Shown one piece after another: positions 8,055-16,141 of a stretch of DNA of 64,000 nt. The notes below the pieces were generated by a model. That model was not told where the DNA came from. It worked only from the letters and a program-made list of their open reading frames with translations, and did no database searches. Each line of letters starts with the position of its first letter. Position 1 is the stretch's first letter. The position numbers and the translations under genes were made by a program. Source of the DNA: Myxococcales bacterium (GTDB lineage Bacteria; Myxococcota_A; Polyangia; Nannocystales; Nannocystaceae); NCBI GenBank assembly GCA_020633315.1, contig JACKDV010000001.1, positions 620,001-684,000 on the forward strand, read 5' to 3'.

Positions 8055-8221
8055 GATGTCGCCGATGTCCCGCGTCGCTCGAGGGCACGGAGGTGTCGCT
8101 CGAGCGCTCGAACGGCGGCCACGAGCCCGCCGAGCGCGGTGCTCGACAGCATCACGAAGACCCTGGGCAGGACGATCCACCTCATGCTCGCGTTCGGGGA
8201 GCCCCCCGGGGCGCTGGACAT
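8055..8221 (-). other. Out-of-frame N-terminal segment of the membrane protein
   Basis: Reading leftwards from ATGs at 8221 or 8185, this segment encodes MRWIVLPRVFVMLSSTALGG followed by LVAAVRALERHLRALERR. It has a convincing membrane helix and almost every third codon base is G or C. Near 8070 the coding signal jumps to the frame of the gene ending at 7644. I interpret it as the 5' part of that gene, split by a one-base deletion (real or an assembly error). The rest of the gap up to 8389 shows no further gene. Confidence 0.55.
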
Positions 8222-8389
8222 CGCGCTGGCGTGGTCCAGCGGCTCCCACGGTGGGGGACGGCCACGCGGGCTCGACGGTCGGGATCGAGCGATCTTCGGA
8301 TCTTCGTGATCCGCCGGGGAGGGTGGGACGTCTTCGGGGGCGAGAGGCTCGGGTCGTGCGCCCGGCCGAGGAACGAGGAGACGAGACCG

Positions 8390-8728
8390 ATGTGGAAGAC
8401 CCTTGTGATCATTGCCACCGTGGTGCTGGGCACCCAGACGACCGTCGAGGCCGAGGCGGTGGCCGGCGGAGCCTGCCAGACCTCGGGCAACGAGGTGGTG
8501 TGGGACTACGCCGGCGATCCGAACGCCGACTTCGCGGATGCGCCCAAGGCGGTCCAGAACGGCATGAACCGGCACGCGCAGAACCTGGGCGCCGACCCGG
8601 CCACGCAGACCTGGCCCGACTGCTGGGTGGGGGAGGTCAGCTGGGGGTGCCAGGACGGCAAGATGTTCTGCCAGTGCGTCCGCATCTCCGGGACGTGGGG
8701 GTGCGGTTGCGAGAGCGGTGAGTGCTGA
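8390..8728 (+). CDS. Cys-rich secreted small protein
   Basis: A 112-residue protein with a signal peptide (MWKTLVIIATVVLGTQTTVEA) and eight Cys in the mature part, most in the C-terminal third (WPDCWVGEVSWGC, FCQCVRI, WGCGCESGEC). Such spacing suggests a disulfide-stabilised exported protein. A good ribosome site, GAGGAG, precedes the ATG at 8390; the frame is open farther left but that part is not protein-like. No family recognised. It lies next to the RiPP cluster but is separated from it by a gene-poor gap, so membership is uncertain. Confidence 0.75.
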   Translation: MWKTLVIIATVVLGTQTTVEAEAVAGGACQTSGNEVVWDYAGDPNADFADAPKAVQNGMNRHAQNLGADPATQTWPDCWVGEVSWGCQDGKMFCQCVRISGTWGCGCESGEC

Positions 8729-8792
8729 CGGGCGTCGCCCTGCGTGCCGACGCCGTCATCGGGGGGATGGCGGACGTCGGCCCCGCGGGAGG

Positions 8793-9437
8793 TCAGCTCG
8801 ACGACCCCGAGACTCCAGGCGCGGCCTCGAAGTGGTGCTCGGCAAACAGTCGGGCCGATTCCTCGACCTTCACCCACGGTCGTCCTTCGTCGAGCAGCTG
8901 GACGGTCTCCGAGAGCTGCCCCGCTTCGTACGCGTACACCTGGTCGATCCGGTAGTGGTCGAAGGGGGCGCGCGGGCTCACCTCGGCCGCCAGCTCCATG
9001 GTGGCCCGGCGGAGCTCCCGGTCGATCGACCCATGGCCCGCGCCCAGTGACGACCTCACATCGAACGAGGCCGTCGCGCCGCGCTCGCTCGCGTAGTCGA
9101 GCGTGAAGTGCAGCGCCTGCTCGCGGGGCCCCGCCGAGCCGTCGTAGTCGGGATGTCGCCGGTGCATCGTCTTGGTGGACTCCCAGCGATCCGCATAGCG
9201 CCGCTGGACCACGGTGAACTCGTAGTCGTGGCTCGGCGTGCGCGCCCAGTCCTCGCCCTCGTGCCGGTACGCCGACCCCGTGCCGTGCCAGATCAGCGTC
9301 AGCTCGGGCTCGGGGAACTGCGTGGAGCGCAGCGGGCCTTCGGGCGTGTGCCCGGCACATCCAGCCATGCTCAGGGACAGCGCAAGTGACGCGATTGCGC
9401 CGAGGACGATGCGTGATGGTCTCATGTCCTTCACCAT
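8793..9437 (-). CDS. Predicted lipoprotein divergent from the LysR regulator
   Basis: A 214-residue protein with a lipoprotein signal ending in LSMAGC (lipobox Cys at about 27), so it should be anchored to a membrane. The mature part is hydrophilic, with no repeats or known motif. The start could be the ATG at 9437 or the one at 9425 (MRPSR); neither has a well-spaced ribosome site. Its promoter must lie in the 43-bp gap shared with the LysR gene, next to a perfect palindrome. It is therefore the likeliest target of that regulator. Confidence 0.75.
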   Translation of the reverse strand: MVKDMRPSRIVLGAIASLALSLSMAGCAGHTPEGPLRSTQFPEPELTLIWHGTGSAYRHEGEDWARTPSHDYEFTVVQRRYADRWESTKTMHRRHPDYDGSAGPREQALHFTLDYASERGATASFDVRSSLGAGHGSIDRELRRATMELAAEVSPRAPFDHYRIDQVYAYEAGQLSETVQLLDEGRPWVKVEESARLFAEHHFEAAPGVSGSSS

Positions 9438-9438
9438 G

Positions 9439-9457
9439 ATGTCGATTCAATCGACAT
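9439..9457. promoter_or_regulatory. Perfect palindrome, probable LysR operator
   Basis: ATGTCGATT-C-AATCGACAT is a perfect 9-bp inverted repeat with one central base. It includes the T-N11-A pattern of LysR-family boxes. It lies in the 43-bp gap between the divergent lipoprotein and LysR genes. Further TCGAC half-sites follow at about 9472 and at the start of the LysR coding region. Confidence 0.6.
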
Positions 9458-9480
9458 GAAAGCGAGTAATATCGACACGA

Positions 9481-10419
9481 ATGGTCGACTCCATCGACAC
9501 GTTTGCTCGGATCTCGCTCGACCAGTGGGTGATGCTGGTGGCGGTGGTCGAGGAGGGGGGAGTGCACGCGGGGGCCCGTCGGGTCGGTCGGACGCACTCC
9601 GCGGTGAGCTCGGCGATGGGCAAGCTGCAGCACGTGCTGGGCGTGGAGCTACTGGTCACCCGAGGGCGCCAGAGCGTCCCCACCGACGCGGGCCGCACCA
9701 TGGCTCGGCGTGCACGGCAACTGCTGGCGCGCGCCGCCGGGCTCGAGCAGCTCGCCGAGACCCTCGATCGAGGCTGGGAGCCGCAGCTGCGGGTGGCCGT
9801 GGACGGGCTGCTGCACCCGAGCGTGGTCGGCCAGGCGCTCGCGCGCTTCGAGCCACACTCGAGGGGCAGCCGGGTGGCCCTCGAGCACGTCGTGAAGTCG
9901 GGGGCAGCGGCGGCGGCCGAGGACCCTCGCTACGACCTCGTGCTCACCGGCACCTTGCCCTCCGGCGTGGCGCCGTGCCCCGTCGCGCGGGTCGCCTTCG
10001 TGCCGGTGGTGGGGGCGGGCCACCCGTTCGTCTCCCGGCCGTGGAGCTCCCCCGAGCTCGACGACGAGCTGCAGATCGTCGTGGCCGACACCGGCCCCGA
10101 GGCGCCCGAGGACCAGGGGTGGCTGCGCGCGGATCGGCGGTGGACCGCGCCCGACTTCTTCACCGCGCGGGCGCTGCTGCTCTCGCACCGCGCCTTTGCG
10201 GTGCTTCCGCTCCCGTGGATCGAGGCCGACCTCCGTGACGGTCGGCTTGCCCGGCTCGCGCCGCCGCAGCGCGACCTCGAGCTGGTCGTCCACCTCGTCA
10301 GCCCTCGCGGCGACAGTACCGGGCCATGTGCGCGGCGACTGAGGGAGGCGTTCCTCGAGGTCCACGGCAGCCCGTGGGAGCCTGCGAGGACGCAACAGGA
10401 GGGCGCTACGGAGGCGTGA
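9481..10419 (+). CDS. LysR-family transcriptional regulator
   Basis: A 312-residue regulator. Residues 14-72 form the winged helix-turn-helix: WVMLVAVVEEGGVHAGARR, HSAVSSAMGKLQHVLG and PTDAGRTM follow the LysR pattern closely. The rest is a substrate-binding-like effector domain. The ATG at 9481 lies 43 bp from the divergent lipoprotein gene, the usual LysR layout, with a perfect palindrome between them. The inducer is unknown. The 3' end overlaps the convergent patatin remnant by 14 bp. Confidence 0.9.
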   Translation: MVDSIDTFARISLDQWVMLVAVVEEGGVHAGARRVGRTHSAVSSAMGKLQHVLGVELLVTRGRQSVPTDAGRTMARRARQLLARAAGLEQLAETLDRGWEPQLRVAVDGLLHPSVVGQALARFEPHSRGSRVALEHVVKSGAAAAAEDPRYDLVLTGTLPSGVAPCPVARVAFVPVVGAGHPFVSRPWSSPELDDELQIVVADTGPEAPEDQGWLRADRRWTAPDFFTARALLLSHRAFAVLPLPWIEADLRDGRLARLAPPQRDLELVVHLVSPRGDSTGPCARRLREAFLEVHGSPWEPARTQQEGATEA

Positions 10420-10911
10420 CGTGGAAGGTCACGCCCTTGCGCCAGCCATTGCCCTGGATGAAGCCGAGCGCCGCGTCGATCGCCGACTCGGCGGTGGTGG
10501 TCTCGACGGCGCGATCGATCTCGTCGAACAGCGCGACGAAGACCTTGTGCGCGATGGTGTCGAGGGTGGTGGCGCCGAACAGCTCCTCGAGCGATTGCTG
10601 GTAGCGGCTGCTCCCGAACCACGGCGTGATGCCGAGGAAGCTCCAGTACAGCGACCACCAGTCGTCGGGCGGCTGGAACACCAGGGTGTTGCGCCAGTAG
10701 TCGTCCAGCCCGCCCGCGGGTCCTCCTCCTTGGCGAGCAGCAGGGCGTTGAGGGCCCCGGCCGAGGTGCCGGCGAAGCGGTAGCTGGCGATGTCCGACTT
10801 GGCGAGGAAGGCCGGATCCCGCTCGCACAGCTTGCGCAGCATCCGTGCGGTGGCGAGGCCGTAGATGCCCCCGCCGTCCATGGAGATGATGTGAATGGTC
10901 TCGCTCGGCAT
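10406..10911 (-). pseudogene. Frameshifted, truncated patatin-like phospholipase
   Basis: The N-terminal part reads MPSETIHIISMDGGGIYG, giving the oxyanion-hole GGGxxG, then FAGTSAGALNALLLAKEEDP with the patatin nucleophile motif GxSxG. After DPRAG the coding signal moves one frame to LDDYWRNTLVFQPPDDWWSL, which continues to a stop at 10406. Adding one base in the run at about 10709-10716 restores a single frame of 168 residues. Even then the product ends before the catalytic Asp (DGG/DGA) of patatins, so it looks truncated as well. It lies 218 bp downstream of the PAAR-like gene, in the same direction, so it may be the remains of a lipase effector of the VgrG module. The 218-bp gap holds nothing I can identify. 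Confidence 0.65.
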
Positions 10912-11129
10912 CGGGCCTCCCGGCGTTGGTGCCACCAGTATCGGCCCCGGGCCTCGCCGCTGTCACGTGACAACGAGGGCGACGAACCCCCCAACGAACA
11001 GACACCCACCGCGTCGAGCTCGAGGTCTGCCCCGGCCTACAGCTACGGCTCCTACAACTGAATCGAGGATCCGGTCCCCCCCCCCGTGCACCGCCCGCGC
11101 TCGGCCTCCGAGCGGTGGTGATGGCGGGC

Positions 11130-11525
11130 TCAGGGCGCGAGCACCAGCACCTTGACCTGGCTGGGGGCCAGCCGCACGCCCGGGCAGTTGGTGGTGTTCT
11201 GCAGCGCCACCGAGGTCATGCGGGTGGTCGGCAGGCCGCCCACCAGGCAGGTGAAGGCGCCGGTGAGGTGCCGCGCGGGACCCATCACCGTGCCCGCGGC
11301 CACGCCTCCCGCCACCCCGCCGTTGTCGCCGTTGGTCAGCGGGATCGTGGTGGCCAGGTTGTGCGCCGGCGTGCCCATGAACAGCACGTTGTAGGCCGCG
11401 GGCACGCCCATGGGACCGAGCGCGAGGTTGGGGTAGGGGATCGGGACCGGGCTGGCCGGGGTGGGGGTGAGGCAGACGTCGGGGAAGCCGAGGTCGAGGC
11501 CCATCATCTGACTGTTGCCGAACAT
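11130..11525 (-). CDS. PAAR-like protein (DUF4150)
   Basis: A 131-residue protein of the PAAR-like DUF4150 family, which caps the VgrG spike of type VI secretion systems. The family pattern is clear: LTPTPASPVPIPYPNLA, the NVLFMGTPAHNL segment, GGVAGGVAAGTVMGP, and a Cys-containing end (CLVGGLPTTRMTSVALQN, NCPGVRLAPSQ). It is the last gene of the minus-strand spike operon, 25 bp after the DUF3540 gene. There is no C-terminal effector extension, so any effector is separate. Confidence 0.85.
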   Translation of the reverse strand: MFGNSQMMGLDLGFPDVCLTPTPASPVPIPYPNLALGPMGVPAAYNVLFMGTPAHNLATTIPLTNGDNGGVAGGVAAGTVMGPARHLTGAFTCLVGGLPTTRMTSVALQNTTNCPGVRLAPSQVKVLVLAP

Positions 11526-11550
11526 GCGCGTGCTCCCTTGCTCGAGTGGC

Positions 11551-12207
11551 TCAGCCCAGGTGGATCTGGCCGCCGTCCATCTTCACGAGCTCCTTGCCGT
11601 TGACCAGCGCGTGGGTGGCCTGGATGTTGGCGCGCCCCTCGGCCCGCAGATCGAGGGTGCCGGCCCGGGTGGCGTCGACGCCCTCGATCGCGCGCACGCT
11701 GTGCTGGCTGCGCTGGGTCACCCGCTCCACGAGGAGCTCGAGCACCCGCCCCACGCGGGTGACCTCGGCCAGCGAGGCGAACACCCTGCGCGCGAGCACG
11801 CTGAGCTCTCGCAGCACCACCTTTGCGCTCCCGGCCTGCACCTGCAGGCCGTCGCTGCTCACCCGCAGGTCGGCGGGCGTGCTCAGGTCCAGGCCCTGGG
11901 CTGCGTCCAGCGACAGCCGCCCCTCGGTCCGCAGCCGCAGGTCTCCGGGCACGCTCAGCGTGGCGGGGCCGGGCTGGGCCCGCTCGAGCACCGCGAGCAC
12001 CCAGCCCTCGCCGGGCTCGCCCACCACCCACACCCGATCGCCGGGCTCGGGGCACAGCAGGCAGCTCGCGGCCACGCGGGCCCGGCCGCCACCCTCGAGG
12101 CGCCAGCGACCGTCGGGCTCGGATCCCACCACGGTGGCGATGGCGCCCGCGATCGCGGGCGCGCGGGCAGGCAGCGGGGTGACGTTCTGCAGATCGTGGG
12201 CGTGCAT
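11551..12207 (-). CDS. DUF3540 domain protein of the VgrG module
   Basis: A 218-residue protein resembling DUF3540, a family found next to DUF2169 and DUF4150 genes in type VI spike loci. The N-terminal half has the short beta segment VAASCLLCPEPGDRVWVV and an EGWVLAVLER strand, like a phage-spike/OB barrel. The C-terminal half has repeated strand-forming stretches (LSVPGDLRLRTEGRLSL, LDLRAEGRANI) like a beta-helix. It is probably a structural or adaptor part of the spike. It lies 34 bp after the pentapeptide gene and 25 bp before the PAAR-like gene in the same operon. Confidence 0.75.
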   Translation of the reverse strand: MHAHDLQNVTPLPARAPAIAGAIATVVGSEPDGRWRLEGGGRARVAASCLLCPEPGDRVWVVGEPGEGWVLAVLERAQPGPATLSVPGDLRLRTEGRLSLDAAQGLDLSTPADLRVSSDGLQVQAGSAKVVLRELSVLARRVFASLAEVTRVGRVLELLVERVTQRSQHSVRAIEGVDATRAGTLDLRAEGRANIQATHALVNGKELVKMDGGQIHLG

Positions 12208-12241
12208 GGTGGCTCCTCGGGGTGAGTGCGGGGTGATCGGA

Positions 12242-13303
12242 TCAGAGCTCGGGCTGCCAGTCCTCGGCGGCGGCGAGCTCGGGGTCGGGGCGCAGGGCGG
12301 CAGAGCGGCCGGGGATCCGGGCCCCCTCGTCGCGGATGCGGTGGAGGTTGGCGCGGGTCAGGGTGGCGCCGCGCAGATCGGCGCCGCGCAGATCGGCATG
12401 CGAGAGGTCGGCGTGCTCGAGCTTGGCGTCGCGCAGATCGGCGTCGCGCAGCGTGGCCCGGGGCATCACGCACTGGTAGAGGTCGGCGCCGCGCAGGTCG
12501 GCCTGGCCGAGCTCGGCCTCCGCCAGCAGGGCCTGGCGCAGCTCGGCGCGCGTGGCCGAGACCTCGCGCAGGTCGGCCCCCACCAGCAGCGCCTGGGAGG
12601 CCCGCACGCCGTCGAGCTTGGCTCCCACGAGCTTGGCCCCCCGCAGGTTGCAGCCGCGCAGGTCCGCCTCCCGCAGATCGCAGCCGCTGAGATCGGAGCC
12701 GTCGAGCTGGCAGTGACGGAAGCGACGGCCCCGCAGGTCGCGGCCGGCGAGCGTGGCCTCCACCATCACGGTGCGCTCGAAGGTGGAGCCGGCGAGGCGA
12801 GCTCGGCGGAGATCGGCGCGGAGCAGGACCACCGAGACCAGGGTGGTGTCGCGCAGGTCGATGGCGCCCAGGGTGCACTGGAGGATCGCGGTGCGGTCGA
12901 GGCGGGCGCGCCGGAGCGAGGCGTCGCCCAGCGTGGTCTCGACGAGCTTGGCCAGGCGCAGGTCGGCCTCGTCGAAGCGGGCGTCGTCGGCCTCGCAGCG
13001 CTCGAGCAGGGTGTGGACCATGCGGGCGCGATCGAGGCGGGCGCGGGGCAGGGCGGTGCCCTGCAGCACCGCGTGGCGCAGGTCGGCCTCGCGCAGGTCG
13101 ACCTCGTCGAGGCGGCAGCCGATGAGCATGGTCTCCCGCAGGTCGGCGCCGGCTAGCCCGGCGCCGCGCAGGTCCACCTCCCGCAGCACGCCGCCGCCGA
13201 GCGTCGCCCCGCGCAGATCGAGGCCCCGCAGATCGAGGCCCTCCAGGGGGTGACCGCCGTGGATCCGCTCGGCGACGGCGGTGGCATCGAGGGTCTCGCT
13301 CAC
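12242..13303 (-). CDS. Pentapeptide-repeat protein of the VgrG module
   Basis: About 353 residues made almost wholly of pentapeptide repeats, A(D/N)Lxx, for example LRGLDLRGATL, ADLRETMLIG, ADLRGCNLRGAKL and ADLRGADLRGATL. These coil into a right-handed four-sided beta-helix, here long enough for roughly 60 repeats. The start is a GTG at 13303, overlapping the stop of the DUF2169 gene (GTGA at 13300-13303). Pentapeptide proteins accompany DUF2169 in type VI loci; they may act as effector adaptors or structural parts. The open frame runs far upstream but there it is a shadow of the DUF2169 gene. Confidence 0.85.
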   Translation of the reverse strand: MSETLDATAVAERIHGGHPLEGLDLRGLDLRGATLGGGVLREVDLRGAGLAGADLRETMLIGCRLDEVDLREADLRHAVLQGTALPRARLDRARMVHTLLERCEADDARFDEADLRLAKLVETTLGDASLRRARLDRTAILQCTLGAIDLRDTTLVSVVLLRADLRRARLAGSTFERTVMVEATLAGRDLRGRRFRHCQLDGSDLSGCDLREADLRGCNLRGAKLVGAKLDGVRASQALLVGADLREVSATRAELRQALLAEAELGQADLRGADLYQCVMPRATLRDADLRDAKLEHADLSHADLRGADLRGATLTRANLHRIRDEGARIPGRSAALRPDPELAAAEDWQPEL

Positions 13304-16125
13304 GAGGCGGGCTCCTTGGTCGCGGGGGGCTGGTGGCGGGGCAGCACCCGCACGCGCGCGAGCTCGGCCTGGTCCAGGCGCACGCGATCGTCGGTGCGCA
13401 CGCGGGCCATGTCGGCGCCGTAGAGGTTGGTGCCGCGCAGATCGGCCCCGCGGATCGTGGCCCCGAGGAACGAGGCCTGCATGAGGTTGGCGCCGACCAG
13501 CATGGCGTCTTCCAGGCTGGCCCCGTCGAAGCGAGCCCCGCGGGCGCTCGCCCGGTACAGCCTCGCCGCGCTCAGGTCGGCCTCGCTGAGGTCGGCGCCC
13601 TCGAGGTTGGCGTGGTCGAGCACCGCCTCGCGCAGCATGGTGCCGCGCAGGTTCGTCCCGCGCGCGCTGGCGCCGGCCAGGCTGGCCTCGCGCAGGTCGC
13701 AGGCCTCCACGAAGCGCGCCCCGTCGAGCACCGCGCCGGCCAGGCTCACCCCGGCCGCGTTGCAGCCCACGAAGGTCGCCTGCGTGAGGCGGGCGCCCAG
13801 GAGCACCGCGCCGCGCAGGTCGAGCTCGAGCAGCACCGCCTGCGGGAGCTCGGCCCCCGACAGGTTCAGCCCCGTCACCTCGGCCTCGAGCAGCACGAGC
13901 CGCTCGGTGATCACCTCGCTGGCGTCGGCATCGCTGAGCACCACCTGGTAGGCCTCCACCTCGCGCAGTCGGGCCCCTCGCAGCACCGCGCCCCGCAGGA
14001 TCGTGCCCGTCAGCACCGCGCGCTCGAGGTCGGCCTGGGCCAGGCAGGCCTGCTCGAGCTGGGCGCGCCCCAGGTTGGCCTCGCGGAGGTCGGCCTCGTC
14101 GAGCCGGGCCCCTCGCAGCGACGCATGGGCCAGCACCGCGCCGCGCAGGTCGGCCCCCCGCAGGTCGGCGCCGTCGAGCCGCGCGCTCTCCAGCAGCGCC
14201 CCGGCCAGCTTGGCGCCGCGCAGGCTCATGCCCGACAGGTCGGCGCCGGTGAAGTCGAAGCTCTCGAAGGGCAGGCCCGCCTCCAGGGCCTCGCGTACGG
14301 CCAGCCGCGCCTGCTCGCTGCGCGCCGCAGGCAGGGCGGGGGCGGGATCCTGAAGGTGGGCACTGCGGCGGTACTCCTGCCGCAGCTGCTGCTCGGCCTG
14401 CTCCCAGCGGGCGTGCTGCTCCGGGTCGTCGAGCGCCTCCTGCAATCCGTCGGTGGGCACGCCCTGCGCTCGCGCCTGCTCGAGCAGGGCCACCAGCCCC
14501 GCGCGCTGCCCCTCGGCCGTGAAGCGCGGCGGCCCGGTGGGGCCCTTCTCCGATGCGCTCAGCAATTCGTCGGCCTGGCCTTCCTCCATGCCTTGCTCGA
14601 GCAGCATCTGGCGCAGGCCCGCGCGCTGCTCCGCGGCCTTGGCTCGCTCCTGCTCCTGGCGCAGGTCGGCCTCGGCCTGCAGGGTCTCGATCATCCCGGG
14701 CAGCTCGTCGAGCGAGGGCGCCGGGGCCGGGGGCTCGGGCGCCGGCGGAGCGACCTGGGCGGGATCGAGGCCGGCCGCCTCCACCTGGGCCACCACGCGG
14801 GCGTGCTCCTCCAGCGCGCGACGGTGCAGGTTGTGCTCGAGCCGGCGATCGGTGTGGTGCAGGGCCTGCTCCTGCGCCTGCTCCTCGTCCACGAAGCCCG
14901 CCGTGCTCGCGGGCAAGAGCTCGCGGTCGCGCAGCGAGGCCAGGTGCCCCTGGTCGGGGTCGAGGCGATCCTGCAGCGCCTGGGCGTAGTGCTCGAGCGG
15001 GCGCGGGTCGTCTCGATCCTCGGCGGCGAGCAGCAGGTGCCGAACGTCGAGGCCCTCGGGCGAGCCGACCTCGGTCGCGCCCTGGAACACCAGCACCGCG
15101 CGCTCGAGCTCGGGGAAGAACCACAGGGTGCGCAGCGTGAGCTCCACCTCCTCGAGCTCCACCTGCACCGGCTCGGGCTCGGGCTCGAGCGCCTCGCCGG
15201 TCGCGAGCTCCGGCTCCGTGCCGGCGGAGGGCGCCGCGGCGCCCTGGGCCGGCGTCACCGTCGTGGCCGGCGGCGGGCCCCCGACGGAGGGGCGCCGTCG
15301 CGTGGGCACCAGGGTCGCCGCCCCCCGCGTGATGAAGGCCCGGGCGCACAGCGTGGGCACGCGCCCCACCAGCACCGGGCGGGAGGGATGGAGGTTGTCG
15401 AAGCGATACTCCTCGCCGCCCTCCCACGGCCCCTCGCGCTGCTGATCGGGCGCGGCGAGGTTGAACATCCGCCAGTCCACGTCGGCGGCCAGCCCCGGGA
15501 ACAGGGTCTCGGTCCACTTCGCGTCGTAGGTGCCGGCCAGCTCGCGACGCTGCGGCCACGAGATGTCCAGCGGCCCCAGGCTCACCGGCTCGGGGCGGTC
15601 GCGCGGCGAGACCACCGGCGCCTTGGGGTGCTCGAGGTTGGGCAGCATCTGCACGCGCTGGCCCATGTACTCGGACTCTCCGTGCCCGCGCCCCAGGGGG
15701 TTGCTCGCGATCTTGGGGCCGCCGAACGCCCGCGACCACTCGATCGGCATGCGGGTGAAGGGCTGGGCCTCGCTGGGCTCGCGCCCCGGGGTCCAGTAGC
15801 GATCGCCGTGCACCAGCAGCGCCTTCTCCACCTCGCCCACGCGGGCCACCACCGGCACCGAGCGGCGGGCCACCCCGCCCGGCGCGAACGCGCTGCCGTG
15901 CACCAGCCACTCGCCGCGCGACTTGGGGATGCCCGGCTCGATCACCCCCGCGGGCCCGAGCTGCTCGGCCACCGTCTTCCACAGGCTCACCTCGGGCAGC
16001 AGCGGCGCGGCCGGATCGTCGCGCAGGGGCACGAAGGCCAGCACCGAGACCGCGAAGTGGTGCCGGCGCTGGTGCTCGAAGCACCGGGTGATCACGCTGA
16101 GCGCGTTGGGCTTGACGACCTTCAC
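13300..16125 (-). CDS. DUF2169-pentapeptide repeat fusion
   Basis: A 941-residue protein with three parts. Residues 1-270 match DUF2169, a type VI-associated (VgrG adaptor-like) domain: MKVVKPNALSVITRCFEHQR, IEWSRAFGG and WPQRRELAGTYDAKW are typical. The middle (about 290-620) is charged, Gln/Glu/Ala-rich and probably coiled-coil, including DELPGMIETLQAEADLRQEQ. The last 300 residues are pentapeptide repeats starting at FESFDFTGADLSGMSLRGAKL. It starts 16 bp after vgrG and overlaps the next pentapeptide gene. It probably loads or stabilises cargo on the spike. Confidence 0.85.
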   Translation of the reverse strand: MKVVKPNALSVITRCFEHQRRHHFAVSVLAFVPLRDDPAAPLLPEVSLWKTVAEQLGPAGVIEPGIPKSRGEWLVHGSAFAPGGVARRSVPVVARVGEVEKALLVHGDRYWTPGREPSEAQPFTRMPIEWSRAFGGPKIASNPLGRGHGESEYMGQRVQMLPNLEHPKAPVVSPRDRPEPVSLGPLDISWPQRRELAGTYDAKWTETLFPGLAADVDWRMFNLAAPDQQREGPWEGGEEYRFDNLHPSRPVLVGRVPTLCARAFITRGAATLVPTRRRPSVGGPPPATTVTPAQGAAAPSAGTEPELATGEALEPEPEPVQVELEEVELTLRTLWFFPELERAVLVFQGATEVGSPEGLDVRHLLLAAEDRDDPRPLEHYAQALQDRLDPDQGHLASLRDRELLPASTAGFVDEEQAQEQALHHTDRRLEHNLHRRALEEHARVVAQVEAAGLDPAQVAPPAPEPPAPAPSLDELPGMIETLQAEADLRQEQERAKAAEQRAGLRQMLLEQGMEEGQADELLSASEKGPTGPPRFTAEGQRAGLVALLEQARAQGVPTDGLQEALDDPEQHARWEQAEQQLRQEYRRSAHLQDPAPALPAARSEQARLAVREALEAGLPFESFDFTGADLSGMSLRGAKLAGALLESARLDGADLRGADLRGAVLAHASLRGARLDEADLREANLGRAQLEQACLAQADLERAVLTGTILRGAVLRGARLREVEAYQVVLSDADASEVITERLVLLEAEVTGLNLSGAELPQAVLLELDLRGAVLLGARLTQATFVGCNAAGVSLAGAVLDGARFVEACDLREASLAGASARGTNLRGTMLREAVLDHANLEGADLSEADLSAARLYRASARGARFDGASLEDAMLVGANLMQASFLGATIRGADLRGTNLYGADMARVRTDDRVRLDQAELARVRVLPRHQPPATKEPAS

Positions 16126-16141
16126 GGCAGGCGGGCTCGGA

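Noticed and set aside
117..8221. Lasso-peptide cluster
   Set aside because: A kinase-like protein and nucleotidyltransferase suggested it, but there is no B1/B2 protein or asparagine-synthetase-like cyclase, while an ATP-grasp ligase and C39 exporter are present.
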